Positions 53,233 to 63,266 of a stretch of DNA of 64,000 nucleotides are shown here, one piece after another. Where the stretch lies: the NCBI RefSeq assembly GCF_001514065.1, contig NZ_KQ948434.1, forward strand, positions 186,001 through 250,000. The letters run 5' to 3'. Origin of the DNA: Streptomyces antibioticus. Lineage in GTDB: Bacteria; Actinomycetota; Actinomycetes; Streptomycetales; Streptomycetaceae. Both the position numbers and the translations under genes were made by a program. Each line of letters begins with the position of its first letter. Within the stretch, counting starts at the first letter, position 1. The notes under the pieces are model-generated. The model ran no database searches. It saw only the letters and a list, made by a program, of their open reading frames with translations, and was not told the origin of the DNA.

Positions 53233-54822
53233 TCAGACGAGGTTCACCGCACGCGCCGACGTGGCGCCGATCTCCTCGGCCACCTCGGCGAGAACGTTCG
53301 CCGGGACCGTGTCGTCGACCGTCAGGACGGCCAGCGCCTCGCCACCGGCGACGGCACGCGACACCTGCATGCCGGCGATGTTGATGCCCGCCTCGCCGAA
53401 GACGCGGCCCACGGTGCCGACGACGCCGGGACGGTCCTCGTACTTGAGGACGACCATGTGGTCGGCGAGCGCCAGGTCGACGTCGTAGTCGCCGACGGCC
53501 ACGATCTTCTGCAGGTGCTTCGGGCCGGCCAGCGTGCCGGAGACCGACACCTCCTCGCCGCTGCCGAGCGTGCCGCGCACGGTCACCACGTTGCGGTGGT
53601 CGGCCGACTCCGAGCTGGTCGTCAGGCGCACCTCGACGCCGCGCTCCTGGGCGAACAGCGGGGCGTTGACGTAGGAGACCGTCTCGTCGACGACGTCCTC
53701 GAAGACACCCTTGAGGGCGGAGAGCTCCAGCACCTTCACGTCGTGCTGGGTGATCTCGCCGTACACCTCGACGTCCAGGCGGACCGCCACCTCGCCGGCG
53801 AGGGCGGTGAAGATCCGGCCGAGGCGCTCGGCGAGCGGGAGGCCCGGCTTGACGTCCTCGGCGATGACACCGCCCTGGACGTTGACCGCGTCGGGGACGA
53901 GCTCACCGGCAAGCGCGAGACGCACGGACCGCGCCACGGCGATACCGGCCTTCTCCTGGGCCTCGTCGGTGGAGGCACCGAGGTGCGGGGTGCAGACGAC
54001 CTGGTCGAGCTCGAAGAGCGGGGAGTCCGTGCAGGGCTCCTTCGCGTACACGTCGAGACCGGCGCCGGCGACGCGGCCCTCCTTGAGGGCGGAGAACAGC
54101 GCGGCCTCGTCGACGATGCCACCGCGCGCGGCGTTGACGATCCGGACGCTCGGCTTGACCTTGTGCAGGGCCTCGTCGCCGATGAGACCGAGGGTCTCGG
54201 GGGTCTTGGGGAGGTGGACGGTGATGAAGTCGGAGACCTCGAGCAGCTCGTCCAGCGACAGCACCTTGACGCCCATCTGCGCGGCGCGCGCGGGCTGCAC
54301 GTAGGGGTCGTAGGCGACGACCTTCATGCCGAAGGCGGACATGCGCTGGGCGACCAGCGCGCCGATCCGGCCCAGACCCACGACACCGAGGGTCTTCTCG
54401 GCGAGCTCGACGCCCGTGTACTTGCTGCGCTTCCACTCGCCGTTCTTCAGGGCGGTGTTGGCCTGCGGAATGTGGCGGGCCGTGGCGAGCAGCAGACCGC
54501 AGGCCAGTTCGGCGGCGGTCACGATGTTGGAGGTCGGGGCGTTGACGACCATCACGCCGGCCTTGGTGGCGGCGGAGACGTCCACGTTGTCCAGGCCGAC
54601 GCCGGCTCGCGCGACGACCTTCAGCTTGTTCGCGGCGGCGATCGCCTCGGCGTCCACCTTGGTGGCGGAGCGGATCAGGATCGCGTCGACATCGGCGATG
54701 GCGGGCAGCAGCTCGGCGCGGTCCGCGCCGTTGCACTGCCGGATCTCGAAGTCGGGGCCAAGCGCGTCGACGGTCGCGGGCGACAGCTCTTCAGCGATGA
54801 GTACGACAGGTTTCGAGCTCAC
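53233..54822 (-). CDS. serA: D-3-phosphoglycerate dehydrogenase SerA
   Basis: 529 aa long-form PGDH, first step of serine synthesis. Rossmann motif GVVGLGRIGALVAQR, catalytic Arg in NAARGG, Glu in AKEP and His in PHLGAST. A large ASB insert domain follows (about 310-450), and the C-terminal ACT domain (about 455-529, KYEDRPGVVGTVGRVFGEAGINI) suggests serine feedback control. GTG 54822 is preferred because AGGA precedes it; GTG 54834 would add four residues and lacks a site. Monocistronic; ilvC is upstream but ended by a terminator. Confidence 0.95.
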   Translation of the reverse strand: MSSKPVVLIAEELSPATVDALGPDFEIRQCNGADRAELLPAIADVDAILIRSATKVDAEAIAAANKLKVVARAGVGLDNVDVSAATKAGVMVVNAPTSNIVTAAELACGLLLATARHIPQANTALKNGEWKRSKYTGVELAEKTLGVVGLGRIGALVAQRMSAFGMKVVAYDPYVQPARAAQMGVKVLSLDELLEVSDFITVHLPKTPETLGLIGDEALHKVKPSVRIVNAARGGIVDEAALFSALKEGRVAGAGLDVYAKEPCTDSPLFELDQVVCTPHLGASTDEAQEKAGIAVARSVRLALAGELVPDAVNVQGGVIAEDVKPGLPLAERLGRIFTALAGEVAVRLDVEVYGEITQHDVKVLELSALKGVFEDVVDETVSYVNAPLFAQERGVEVRLTTSSESADHRNVVTVRGTLGSGEEVSVSGTLAGPKHLQKIVAVGDYDVDLALADHMVVLKYEDRPGVVGTVGRVFGEAGINIAGMQVSRAVAGGEALAVLTVDDTVPANVLAEVAEEIGATSARAVNLV

Positions 54823-55010
54823 GTGAGTCCTCACAAGTCCAATGCGGACGGCCGTCCCGACGGCCGCAGGCGGTGGAGGTTACTGGCCGCGTGGAAGACG
54901 CACGACGCTGTGGGCCTGACGCGTATGTGTGCAGCAGTGTAGTGGCGTGTGCGTTGGGCTTTTACGCCGCTGCGGAAGGATCACCCGTCCGTGGTGGGAC
55001 AGGTTGGACA

Positions 55011-55041
55011 ACGGGGCCGGAGCATGCCGCTCCGGCCCCGT
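55011..55041 (-). terminator. Terminator after ilvC
   Basis: Perfect 13-bp stem ACGGGGCCGGAGC/GCTCCGGCCCCGT with a 5-nt loop, 11 nt past the ilvC stop on the minus strand. Confidence 0.85.
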
Positions 55042-55052
55042 CGGTCGAGGAC

Positions 55053-56168
<1,116 letters not shown>

Positions 56169-56693
56169 TCAGGCGGATCGGTCGAGCGCGCGCAGCGACC
56201 GGTCGGTGATCGACCGCGCCCCGCGGCCGATCGCGATGGTGCCGGACTGGACGAGCTCCTTGATGCCGAAGGGCTCCAGCATCTTGAGCATGGCCTCCAG
56301 CTTGTCGCTGGAGCCGGTGGCCTCGATGGTGACGGCCTCCGGGGAGACGTCGACGGTCTTGGCGCGGAACAGCTGGACGATCTCGACGATCTGCGAGCGC
56401 GTCTCGTTGTCGGCGCGCACCTTCACCAGAACGAGTTCACGCTGAACGGCGCTCGACGGCTCCAACTCGACGATCTTGAGGACCTCGACGAGCTTGTTGA
56501 GCTGCTTGGTGACCTGCTCCAGCGGCAGCGCCTCGACGCTCACCACGATCGTGATGCGGGAGATGTCGGCATGCTCGGTGACCCCGACGGCGAGGGAGTC
56601 GATGTTGAACCCGCGGCGGGAGAACAGGGCCGCGATGCGGGCCAGGATGCCGGGCTTGTTCTCCACCAGGACGGAGAGCGTGTGCTTGGACAT
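56169..56693 (-). CDS. ilvH: Acetolactate synthase small (regulatory) subunit
   Basis: 174 aa. N-terminal ACT domain (LVENKPGILARIAALFSRRGFNIDSLAVG) binds valine and confers feedback inhibition on IlvB; the C-terminal domain (ELVLVKVRADNETRSQIVEIVQLF) contacts the large subunit. Follows ilvB by 21 nt, so co-transcribed. Length is normal for this subunit. Confidence 0.95.
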   Translation of the reverse strand: MSKHTLSVLVENKPGILARIAALFSRRGFNIDSLAVGVTEHADISRITIVVSVEALPLEQVTKQLNKLVEVLKIVELEPSSAVQRELVLVKVRADNETRSQIVEIVQLFRAKTVDVSPEAVTIEATGSSDKLEAMLKMLEPFGIKELVQSGTIAIGRGARSITDRSLRALDRSA

Positions 56694-56714
56694 GATCTTT
56701 TACGTCTCTCTCGC

Positions 56715-58568
56715 TCAGTCGTCTTCGCTGTCGCCGAAGTCGGGGCGGACGTCCCGGGCGGCCAGGATCTCGTCGTTGGAGGTGCCGGCGGCGACCATCG
56801 GCCACACCATGGCGTCCTCGTGGACGATGAAGTCGACGACGACCGGGCGGTCGTTGATGGAGTTCGCCTCTTCGATGACCTTGTCGAGGTCGGCCGGGTC
56901 CTCGCAGCGGATCGCGTAGCAGCCCATGGCCTCCGACAGCTTCACGAAGTCGGGAACGCGGGTGCCGCGGGCGTCCGGGTTGACGTCGTCGGGCCCGGAG
57001 TGCAGCACGGTGTTGGAGTACCGCTGGTTGTAGAAGAGGGTCTGCCACTGGCGGACCATCCCGAGGGCGCCGTTGTTGATGATGGCGACCTTGATCGGGA
57101 TGTTGTTCAGGGCGCAGGTGGTGAGTTCCTGGTTGGTCATCTGGAAGCAGCCGTCGCCGTCGATGGCCCAGACCGCCCGGTCCGGCCGGCCGGCCTTGGC
57201 GCCCATCGCGGCCGGGACCGCGTAGCCCATGGTTCCGGCGCCGCCGGAGTTCAGCCAGGTCGCGGGCTTCTCGTACTCGATGTAGTGCGCGGCCCACATC
57301 TGGTGCTGGCCGACGCCCGCCGCGAAGATCGTGCCCTCCGGGGCGAGCTGCCCGATGCGCTGGATGACCTGCTGCGGCGACAGCGAGCCGTTGTCCGGCT
57401 GGTCGTAGCCGAGCGGGTAGGTCTCGCGCCAGCGGTTGAGGTCCTTCCACCAGGCGGTGTAGTCGCCCTGGTGACCCTCGCTGTGCTCCTTCTGCACGGC
57501 CTGGACGAGGTCGGCGATGACCTCACGGGCGTCACCGACGATCGGCACGTCCGCGGCACGGTTCTTGCCGATCTCCGCGGGGTCGATGTCGGCGTGGACG
57601 ATCTTGGCGTACGGGGCGAAGCTGTCCAGCTTGCCGGTGACGCGGTCGTCGAAGCGGGCTCCGAGGGCGACGATCAGGTCGGCCTTCTGCAGCGCGGTGA
57701 CGGCGGTGACCGCACCGTGCATGCCCGGCATTCCCACGTGCAGCGGGTGGCTGTCGGGGAATGCGCCGAGCGCCATCAGGGTGGTGGTGACGGGCGCTCC
57801 GGTGAGCTCGGCGAGAACCTTGAGCTCGGCGGTGGCCTGTGCCTTGATGACACCGCCACCGACGTAGAGGACGGGCCGCTTGGCGGCCGTGATGAGCTTG
57901 GCGGCCTCGCGGATCTGCTTGGCGTGCGGCTTGGTCACCGGACGGTAGCCGGGCAGGTCCATGACCGGCGGCCACGAGAAGGTGGTCTGCGCCTGGAGGA
58001 TGTCCTTCGGGATGTCCACCAGCACCGGGCCGGGGCGGCCGGTCGAGGCGATGTGGAACGCCTGCGCGATGGTCCGCGGGATGTCCTCGGCCTTGGTGAC
58101 CAGGAAGCTGTGCTTGGTGATCGGCATCGTGATGCCGACGATGTCCGCCTCCTGGAAGGCGTCCGTGCCGATCGCCTTGGAGACCACCTGGCCGGTGATC
58201 GCCACGAGCGGCACCGAGTCCATGTTGGCGTCCGCGATCGGGGTCACCAGGTTGGTCGCGCCCGGTCCCGAGGTCGCCATGCAGACGCCGACCTTGCCGG
58301 TGGCCTGCGCGTAACCCGTGGCCGCGTGACCGGCGCCCTGCTCGTGGCGGACCAGGACGTGACGCACCCGGGTGGAGTCCATCATCGGGTCGTACGCCGG
58401 CAGGATCGTGCCGCCGGGGATACCGAATACCGTGTCGACGCCGACCTCTTCAAGCGAACGGATGAGCGACTTCGCGCCCGTGACGCTCTCGGGAGGGGAC
58501 TGCTGTCCTCCGGATCGGGGCCGCGGCTGCGGATGATGGGCCCCGGTGGCCTGCTCGGTCATCGTCAT
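56715..58568 (-). CDS. ilvB: Acetolactate synthase large (catalytic) subunit
   Basis: 617 aa ThDP enzyme; condenses pyruvate with pyruvate or 2-oxobutanoate, the first common step of branched-chain synthesis. The catalytic Glu is in [11 protein letters not shown], and the ThDP motif runs from [17 protein letters not shown] to [15 protein letters not shown]-binding region in the middle ([13 protein letters not shown]). ATG 58568 with a GAGAAGAG site. A leader peptide and attenuator precede it, so expression depends on branched-chain aminoacyl-tRNA levels. Confidence 0.96.
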   Translation of the reverse strand: MTMTEQATGAHHPQPRPRSGGQQSPPESVTGAKSLIRSLEEVGVDTVFGIPGGTILPAYDPMMDSTRVRHVLVRHEQGAGHAATGYAQATGKVGVCMATSGPGATNLVTPIADANMDSVPLVAITGQVVSKAIGTDAFQEADIVGITMPITKHSFLVTKAEDIPRTIAQAFHIASTGRPGPVLVDIPKDILQAQTTFSWPPVMDLPGYRPVTKPHAKQIREAAKLITAAKRPVLYVGGGVIKAQATAELKVLAELTGAPVTTTLMALGAFPDSHPLHVGMPGMHGAVTAVTALQKADLIVALGARFDDRVTGKLDSFAPYAKIVHADIDPAEIGKNRAADVPIVGDAREVIADLVQAVQKEHSEGHQGDYTAWWKDLNRWRETYPLGYDQPDNGSLSPQQVIQRIGQLAPEGTIFAAGVGQHQMWAAHYIEYEKPATWLNSGGAGTMGYAVPAAMGAKAGRPDRAVWAIDGDGCFQMTNQELTTCALNNIPIKVAIINNGALGMVRQWQTLFYNQRYSNTVLHSGPDDVNPDARGTRVPDFVKLSEAMGCYAIRCEDPADLDKVIEEANSINDRPVVVDFIVHEDAMVWPMVAAGTSNDEILAARDVRPDFGDSEDD

Positions 58569-58641
58569 TCTCTTCTCGATGCTGAGGGTTTTTGCGAGGT
58601 TCGTGCGATTTGAGCGGCTCTACGCTCGGTGCCTGTGCAAC

Positions 58642-58675
58642 AAAAAACCCCTCGTGCCGTAAGGCAAGCGAGGGG
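58642..58675 (-). terminator. ilvB attenuator terminator
   Basis: On the minus strand CCCCTCG...CGAGGGG (7 bp) with an inner TGCC/GGCA stem, followed by six T residues (58647-58642). It lies 42 nt after the leader peptide stop and 74 nt before ilvB. Confidence 0.88.
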
Positions 58676-58693
58676 AGCGCGCCGGGAGGGGTC

Positions 58694-58715
58694 GCTGAGC
58701 GGTCAAGGGCTCAGC
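58694..58715 (-). promoter_or_regulatory. Pause hairpin in the ilvB leader
   Basis: GCTGAGC (58709-58715) pairs with GCTCAGC (58694-58700), 8-nt loop, starting 2 nt after the leader peptide stop. It fits the pause hairpin that lets the ribosome catch up with RNA polymerase. Confidence 0.7.
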
Positions 58716-58716
58716 T

Positions 58717-58758
58717 TCAGCCGACGCGCTTTCCAAGTACGAGAATTCGGGTGCGCAT
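58717..58758 (-). CDS. ilvB leader peptide (MRTRILVLGKRVG)
   Basis: 13-residue frame containing Ile-Leu-Val-Leu in a row, coded by ATT-CTC-GTA-CTT, of which ATT, GTA and CTT are rare in this genome. GAGAGGG precedes the ATG. Stalling at these codons when branched-chain aminoacyl-tRNAs run short should favour readthrough of the terminator at 58642-58675. Confidence 0.88.
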   Translation of the reverse strand: MRTRILVLGKRVG

Positions 58759-58791
58759 GGCATTGACCCTCTCCCTGGCGCACACCGCGTG

Positions 58792-61700
58792 TCAAGTGGG
58801 TGGGACGGGAGTCTCATTATGTGAGCGAAGGGCACTTCCGCCTCCGAGGACAGCGGTACCGCCCCCGAGGACGGCCGTCACACCACTGGTGACCCCACTT
58901 GTGTACACCCCCGCGCCGCCGCCCGCGAACGCCGGCTCGGCCGGTCCGTGCGGCACCGGGAAGTGGCCGGAAGTGAGCGCCCGGCGCAGCCGGTACTCGT
59001 CCAGCGGCCCGGAGAACGCCATCCCCTGCCCGTGCGTGCAGCCCATCGCCCGCAGCGCCACGACCTGCTCCGGCAGGTCCACCCCGTCGGCCACGGACTG
59101 CAGTCCCAGGTCACCGGCGATCCTGAGCAGCCCGCTGGTGATCTTGTGCAGCCGCGCGGACTCCACGACGCCGTCGACCAGGCTGCGGTCGAGCTTGAGC
59201 ACGTCCACGGGGAGTCTGCGCAGGGCCGTGATGGCCGCGTAGCCGCTGCCGAACCCGTCGAGCGCGATCCGGACCCCGAGCCTGCGCAGCGCCGCCAGCC
59301 GGCGCTCCAGCTCGTCCAGGGAGACCCGGGGGTCGGTCTCGGACAGCTCGATCATCAGCGATCCGGACGGCAGTCCGTGCCGGGTCAGCAGCGCCTCGAT
59401 GGAGCCGGGCGGCAGCGAGCGGTCCAGGAGCCGGCGGGCGCTCATCCGGACCGTCACCGGCACGGACACCCCGGTCCCGGTCCGCTCGGCGGCTTGCGCC
59501 ACCGCCTCTTCGAGCATCCAGCGGCCCAGCTCGGCGGTCTTGTCGCTGTCCTCCGCGACCCGCAGGAACTCGGCCGGCGTGAACAGGACACCCTGCGAGG
59601 AACGCCAGCGCGCCTGGGCGGCGACCGAGGTGATCCGGCCGTCCTCCAGACACACCACCGGCTGGTGCAGCAGCGCGAACTCGCCGTCGTGCAGCGCGGC
59701 ACGCAGCCGGGTGGCCAGTTCCGCCTTGCGGACGACGTCCTGCTGCATCTGGGGCGCGTACAGCTCGACGCGGCCCTTTCCGGCCGACTTGGCGCGGTAC
59801 ATCGCGAGGTCCGCGTTGCGCAGGATCTCGCCCGCGCCCAGGCCGGGCTCGGAGAAGGCGACGCCGATGGAGGCGGCGACCCGGACATCGTTGCCGTCGA
59901 TGAGGTAGGGCTGGGAGAGCGTGATCCTGAGGCGGTCGGCGAGCTCCAGGATGTGGCGTTCCCTGGCGGAGCGGTCACGGGTGCCGTCGCCGACGATCAG
60001 GGCCGCGAACTCGTCGCCGCCCAGCCGGGAGGCGGTGTCGCCGTACCGGACCGCGTCCTGGAGTCTGCGGGCTGCCTGGACGAGCAGCTCGTCCCCGGCC
60101 TGGTGCCCGATCGTGTCGTTGACGGCCTTGAAGCCGTCGAGGTCGATGAAGAGAACGGCGGTGCCGCGGTCGGAGGAGCGGCGGCCGGAGAGCGCCTGCT
60201 GGACGCGCTTGGTGAACAGGGCGCGGTTGGGCAGGTCGGTGAGCGGGTCGTGCTCGGCGTTGTGCTGGAGCTGCGCCTGGAGGCGGACTCTTTCGGTCAC
60301 GTCCCGGCTGTTGAAGATGAGGCCGCCGTGGTGGCGGTTGACGGTGGACTCGACGTTGAGCCAGCCTCCGTCGCCCGACTTGAAGCGGCACTCGATGCGG
60401 GTGGTGGGCTCCTCCAGCGGGCTGGCGGCGAGGAAGCGGCGCACCTCGTGGACCACGCAGCCCAGGTCCTCCGGGTGGATGAGATTGGCCAGTTCCGTAC
60501 CCACCAGATCCTCGGCGGAGCGTCCGTAGACCCCGGCGGCGGCCGGGGAGACGTACCGGAGGATGCCGTTGGGCGCGGCGATCATGATGACGTCGCTGGA
60601 GCCCTGCACCAGGGAGCGGAAGTGGCTCTCCTTCTGGGCCAGTTCCTGGGTGAGGGTGATGTTGTCGAGCAGCATGATGCCCTGGCGCACCACGAGGGCG
60701 AGAACCACCGTGCCGCAGGTGAGCAGGACGACGCGGTCGACGCTGCGGCCGTTGAGCACGTTGTAGAGGATGCCCAGGGTGCAGACGGCGGCGGCGAGGT
60801 AGGGCGTGAGGGCGGCCAGGGAGCCGGCGATGGGCCGGGCGGCCGGGTACCGGCTGTGATCACCTCCCGGGGCCGGTGCGGGCGGATGGTGGTGGATGCC
60901 GCCGCGCCGCCTCGGCAGGTGTTCGTGGACCACGCGCGTGTGCGGCTCGTCGTCCAGGTGCCCGTGCCGGGGCGTGGCCCAGGGGGCGTAGGCGAGGAGC
61001 AGCGAGCCGGCGAACCAGCCCGCGTCCAGCAGCTGGCCCGAGCGGTAGTCGTTGTGCAGCAGCGGTGAGGTGAACAGGGCATCGCACATGACGGTCAGGG
61101 CGAGTGCGCCGATCGCGGTGTTGACCGCGGAGCGGTTCATCGCCGAGCGCCGGAAGTGCAGCGCGAGCACCATGCTGACCAGGGCGATGTCGAGCAGCGG
61201 GTACGCCAGCGATAGGGCGGTGTGCGCGACGCTCGGCCCCTCGGACTTCGCCGCCTGGGCGAGCGCGAGGCTCCACGACAGCGTGAGCAGCGAGCCGCCG
61301 ATCAGCCAGGCGTCGAGCGCCAGGCAGACCCAACCGGCCTTCGTCACCGGCCTTTTGGCCAGGACCAGCAGGCCCACGATGGCGGGCGGCGCGAAGCACA
61401 GGAAGAAGCCGTCGGCGTAGCTCGGGCTCGGCACGGGCCGCTCCAGGACGACCTCGTACCACCCCCAGACGAGGTTGCCGAGGGAGGCCATGGCCGAGGA
61501 GAGCGCGAAGAGCAGCCAGGCCGGTCGAAAGCGGATGCGGCGTCGACGGGCGTAGAGGAAGCAGGACACGGCGGCGATTCCCGCCGCGGCGCTCAGCCCG
61601 AAGTCGCCCATGATCAGTGCGAGTTCGTCCGAACCCCAGCCGAGCGCGGAACCGACGGCGTATCCCGCGCAGATCAGGGCCAGGACGAGTTGGTGGACCA

Positions 61701-62004
61701 GGCTCGACCCACCGCCGGCGGACGGCGGTCGGGACAGCAGCATCCCTGGCGAAGGCCGGTCCCGCAGCGCTCCGTTGAGCGTGGTCGTGGGGGGCGGCGG
61801 CGAGCTCACCGGACCCTCCAGGTCCGCTGTGCCCCGGGGTCCAGCGGTTCCCGAGTCGCTGGGTGCGCATGCCTTTTGCGGCCGCTGTGCCTGCGGTGGT
61901 GATGGCTGTGACGGCAGTTGTGGCTGCCGTGGTGACCGCGTCTGCGCGCGGCCGTGTGCCAGGGTCGCCGCCGGCTGCCCCGCCGCGTCGGATCGTTCGT
62001 CCAT
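58792..62004 (-). CDS. Membrane PAS-GGDEF protein with degenerate EAL domain (c-di-GMP signalling)
   Basis: 1070 aa. A Pro/Gln-rich N-terminus is followed by about ten membrane helices (residues 110-440), a PAS domain (455-565), GGDEF and EAL. GGDEF is canonical (RLGGDEFAALI near residue 662) with an RxxD inhibitory site (RYGD) five residues before it, so diguanylate cyclase activity is expected. In EAL, the signature reads AAQ instead of EAL, DDFG is DGFG, and EGVE is DGVD, so phosphodiesterase activity is doubtful. ATG 62004 is chosen; the frame opens at TTG 62043. Confidence 0.9.
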   Translation of the reverse strand: MDERSDAAGQPAATLAHGRAQTRSPRQPQLPSQPSPPQAQRPQKACAPSDSGTAGPRGTADLEGPVSSPPPPTTTLNGALRDRPSPGMLLSRPPSAGGGSSLVHQLVLALICAGYAVGSALGWGSDELALIMGDFGLSAAAGIAAVSCFLYARRRRIRFRPAWLLFALSSAMASLGNLVWGWYEVVLERPVPSPSYADGFFLCFAPPAIVGLLVLAKRPVTKAGWVCLALDAWLIGGSLLTLSWSLALAQAAKSEGPSVAHTALSLAYPLLDIALVSMVLALHFRRSAMNRSAVNTAIGALALTVMCDALFTSPLLHNDYRSGQLLDAGWFAGSLLLAYAPWATPRHGHLDDEPHTRVVHEHLPRRRGGIHHHPPAPAPGGDHSRYPAARPIAGSLAALTPYLAAAVCTLGILYNVLNGRSVDRVVLLTCGTVVLALVVRQGIMLLDNITLTQELAQKESHFRSLVQGSSDVIMIAAPNGILRYVSPAAAGVYGRSAEDLVGTELANLIHPEDLGCVVHEVRRFLAASPLEEPTTRIECRFKSGDGGWLNVESTVNRHHGGLIFNSRDVTERVRLQAQLQHNAEHDPLTDLPNRALFTKRVQQALSGRRSSDRGTAVLFIDLDGFKAVNDTIGHQAGDELLVQAARRLQDAVRYGDTASRLGGDEFAALIVGDGTRDRSARERHILELADRLRITLSQPYLIDGNDVRVAASIGVAFSEPGLGAGEILRNADLAMYRAKSAGKGRVELYAPQMQQDVVRKAELATRLRAALHDGEFALLHQPVVCLEDGRITSVAAQARWRSSQGVLFTPAEFLRVAEDSDKTAELGRWMLEEAVAQAAERTGTGVSVPVTVRMSARRLLDRSLPPGSIEALLTRHGLPSGSLMIELSETDPRVSLDELERRLAALRRLGVRIALDGFGSGYAAITALRRLPVDVLKLDRSLVDGVVESARLHKITSGLLRIAGDLGLQSVADGVDLPEQVVALRAMGCTHGQGMAFSGPLDEYRLRRALTSGHFPVPHGPAEPAFAGGGAGVYTSGVTSGVTAVLGGGTAVLGGGSALRSHNETPVPPT

Positions 62005-62030
62005 AGGCCGTGCATCGCCCGTCGCCCCCC

Positions 62031-62120
62031 TCACAGTCTGCAATGTCCATCCCCGGCGCCGAACGGTGCGCGGCGCAGCCCCTGTCGGGACGATACACCA
62101 GTCTCGTCACTCAGGGACAT
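62031..62120 (-). CDS. Possible 29-residue upstream ORF before the GGDEF gene
   Basis: ATG 62120 with AGAGGA directly upstream opens a 29-codon frame ending TGA 27 nt before the GGDEF start. It is out of frame with it. Could be a leader or noise. Confidence 0.25.
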   Translation of the reverse strand: MSLSDETGVSSRQGLRRAPFGAGDGHCRL

Positions 62121-62226
62121 AGTTCCTCTACGCTCCGTGACGACCAGCGGCGTTGTGAGCACGGACCGCGTCCGGAAGATTGCGGAGGGTACCGGAAGCG
62201 GATTACGCGCTTGTTGCCCGGAGTGC

Positions 62227-63189
62227 TCAGGCCCTTGTGGGACCCGTCGTAAGGATCACGTTGCGCAAGGGCTCCTGGTTCACGAAACGCCCCAACTGAT
62301 CCACCAGCAACCGTTTTGCGCGCGGCAGAAAGGCGGACGTGGGTCCGCCGACGTGCGGGCTGATGAGCACGCCGGGCGCCTGCCAGAGCGGGTGTCCCTT
62401 GGGCAGGGGCTCGGGGTCGACCACGTCCAGGGCGGCGGTGAGGCGACCGGTCTCCAGCTCGGCGAGGAGCGCCTCGGTGTCGACGACGCCTCCGCGCGCG
62501 ACGTTCACGAGGAGCGCGCCGTCCTTCATCCGGGCCAGGAACCCGGCGTTCACCAGGCCACGCGTGGAGTCATCGAGCGGCGTGGAGAGGATGACGACGT
62601 CCGCGTCGGGGAGCAGGGCGGGCAGGTCGGTGAGCGGGTGCACCGGTCCGCGCTCCGTGGTGCGCGCGGAGCGCGCGACGCGCGCCACCCGCGCGACCTC
62701 GAACGGCACGAGCCGGTCCTCGATCGCGGCGCCGATGGAGCCGTACCCGACGATGAGCACGTTTTTGTCGGCGAGGGCGGGGTGGAAGTCGCCCTGCCAG
62801 TGCTCCTGTTGCTGGGCCCGGACGAAGCCGGGGATGCCGCGCAGGGAGGCGAGGGTCAGGGTGAGGGCGAGCTCGGCGGTGCTGGCCTCGTGCACCCCGC
62901 GCGCGTTGCACAGCCGTACGCCGGGGGCGATGTCGGACAGCTGTGCCATGACGTCGTCGACGCCGGCGGTGAGCGTCTGGACGAACTGGAGGTTCCGCAT
63001 CTCCTTCAGCGGGCGGACCTTGACGGGCTGCCTCTTCATGTACGGCACGACGTAGACGACGCAGTCGGCCGGGTCGCCCGGGAACTCCTGCTCCCCTGTC
63101 TCACCCCCGTCCCAGAACAGGTAGTTCGGGCCCTCGGGGAGACCCGCGATCTCGTCCGGCGGGATGGGAAGCCACACGTCAGCGCTCAT
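62227..63189 (-). CDS. D-2-hydroxyacid dehydrogenase family protein
   Basis: 320 aa. Rossmann motif GYGSIGAAIEDRL; catalytic Arg in NVARGG, Glu in DPEPL and His in SPHVGG. The shorter length without an ACT domain separates it from SerA. It reduces a 2-oxo acid or oxidises a 2-hydroxy acid with NAD(P); substrate unknown. ATG 63189 starts at MSADVWLPIP; GTG 63195 would add two residues. The gene is transcribed toward the GGDEF gene, 222 bp away. Confidence 0.88.
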   Translation of the reverse strand: MSADVWLPIPPDEIAGLPEGPNYLFWDGGETGEQEFPGDPADCVVYVVPYMKRQPVKVRPLKEMRNLQFVQTLTAGVDDVMAQLSDIAPGVRLCNARGVHEASTAELALTLTLASLRGIPGFVRAQQQEHWQGDFHPALADKNVLIVGYGSIGAAIEDRLVPFEVARVARVARSARTTERGPVHPLTDLPALLPDADVVILSTPLDDSTRGLVNAGFLARMKDGALLVNVARGGVVDTEALLAELETGRLTAALDVVDPEPLPKGHPLWQAPGVLISPHVGGPTSAFLPRAKRLLVDQLGRFVNQEPLRNVILTTGPTRA

Positions 63190-63266
63190 GGTCACGAGGC
63201 TATGTCAGGTGCGTGAGGACGCAGAGGTTAGGTTGTGGGGTGCCGGAAGAGGAGGGTCACGAGCAG

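Noticed and set aside
62005..62226. c-di-GMP riboswitch before the GGDEF gene
   Set aside because: No conserved GGAUUC/A-rich core or convincing three-way helix could be seen.
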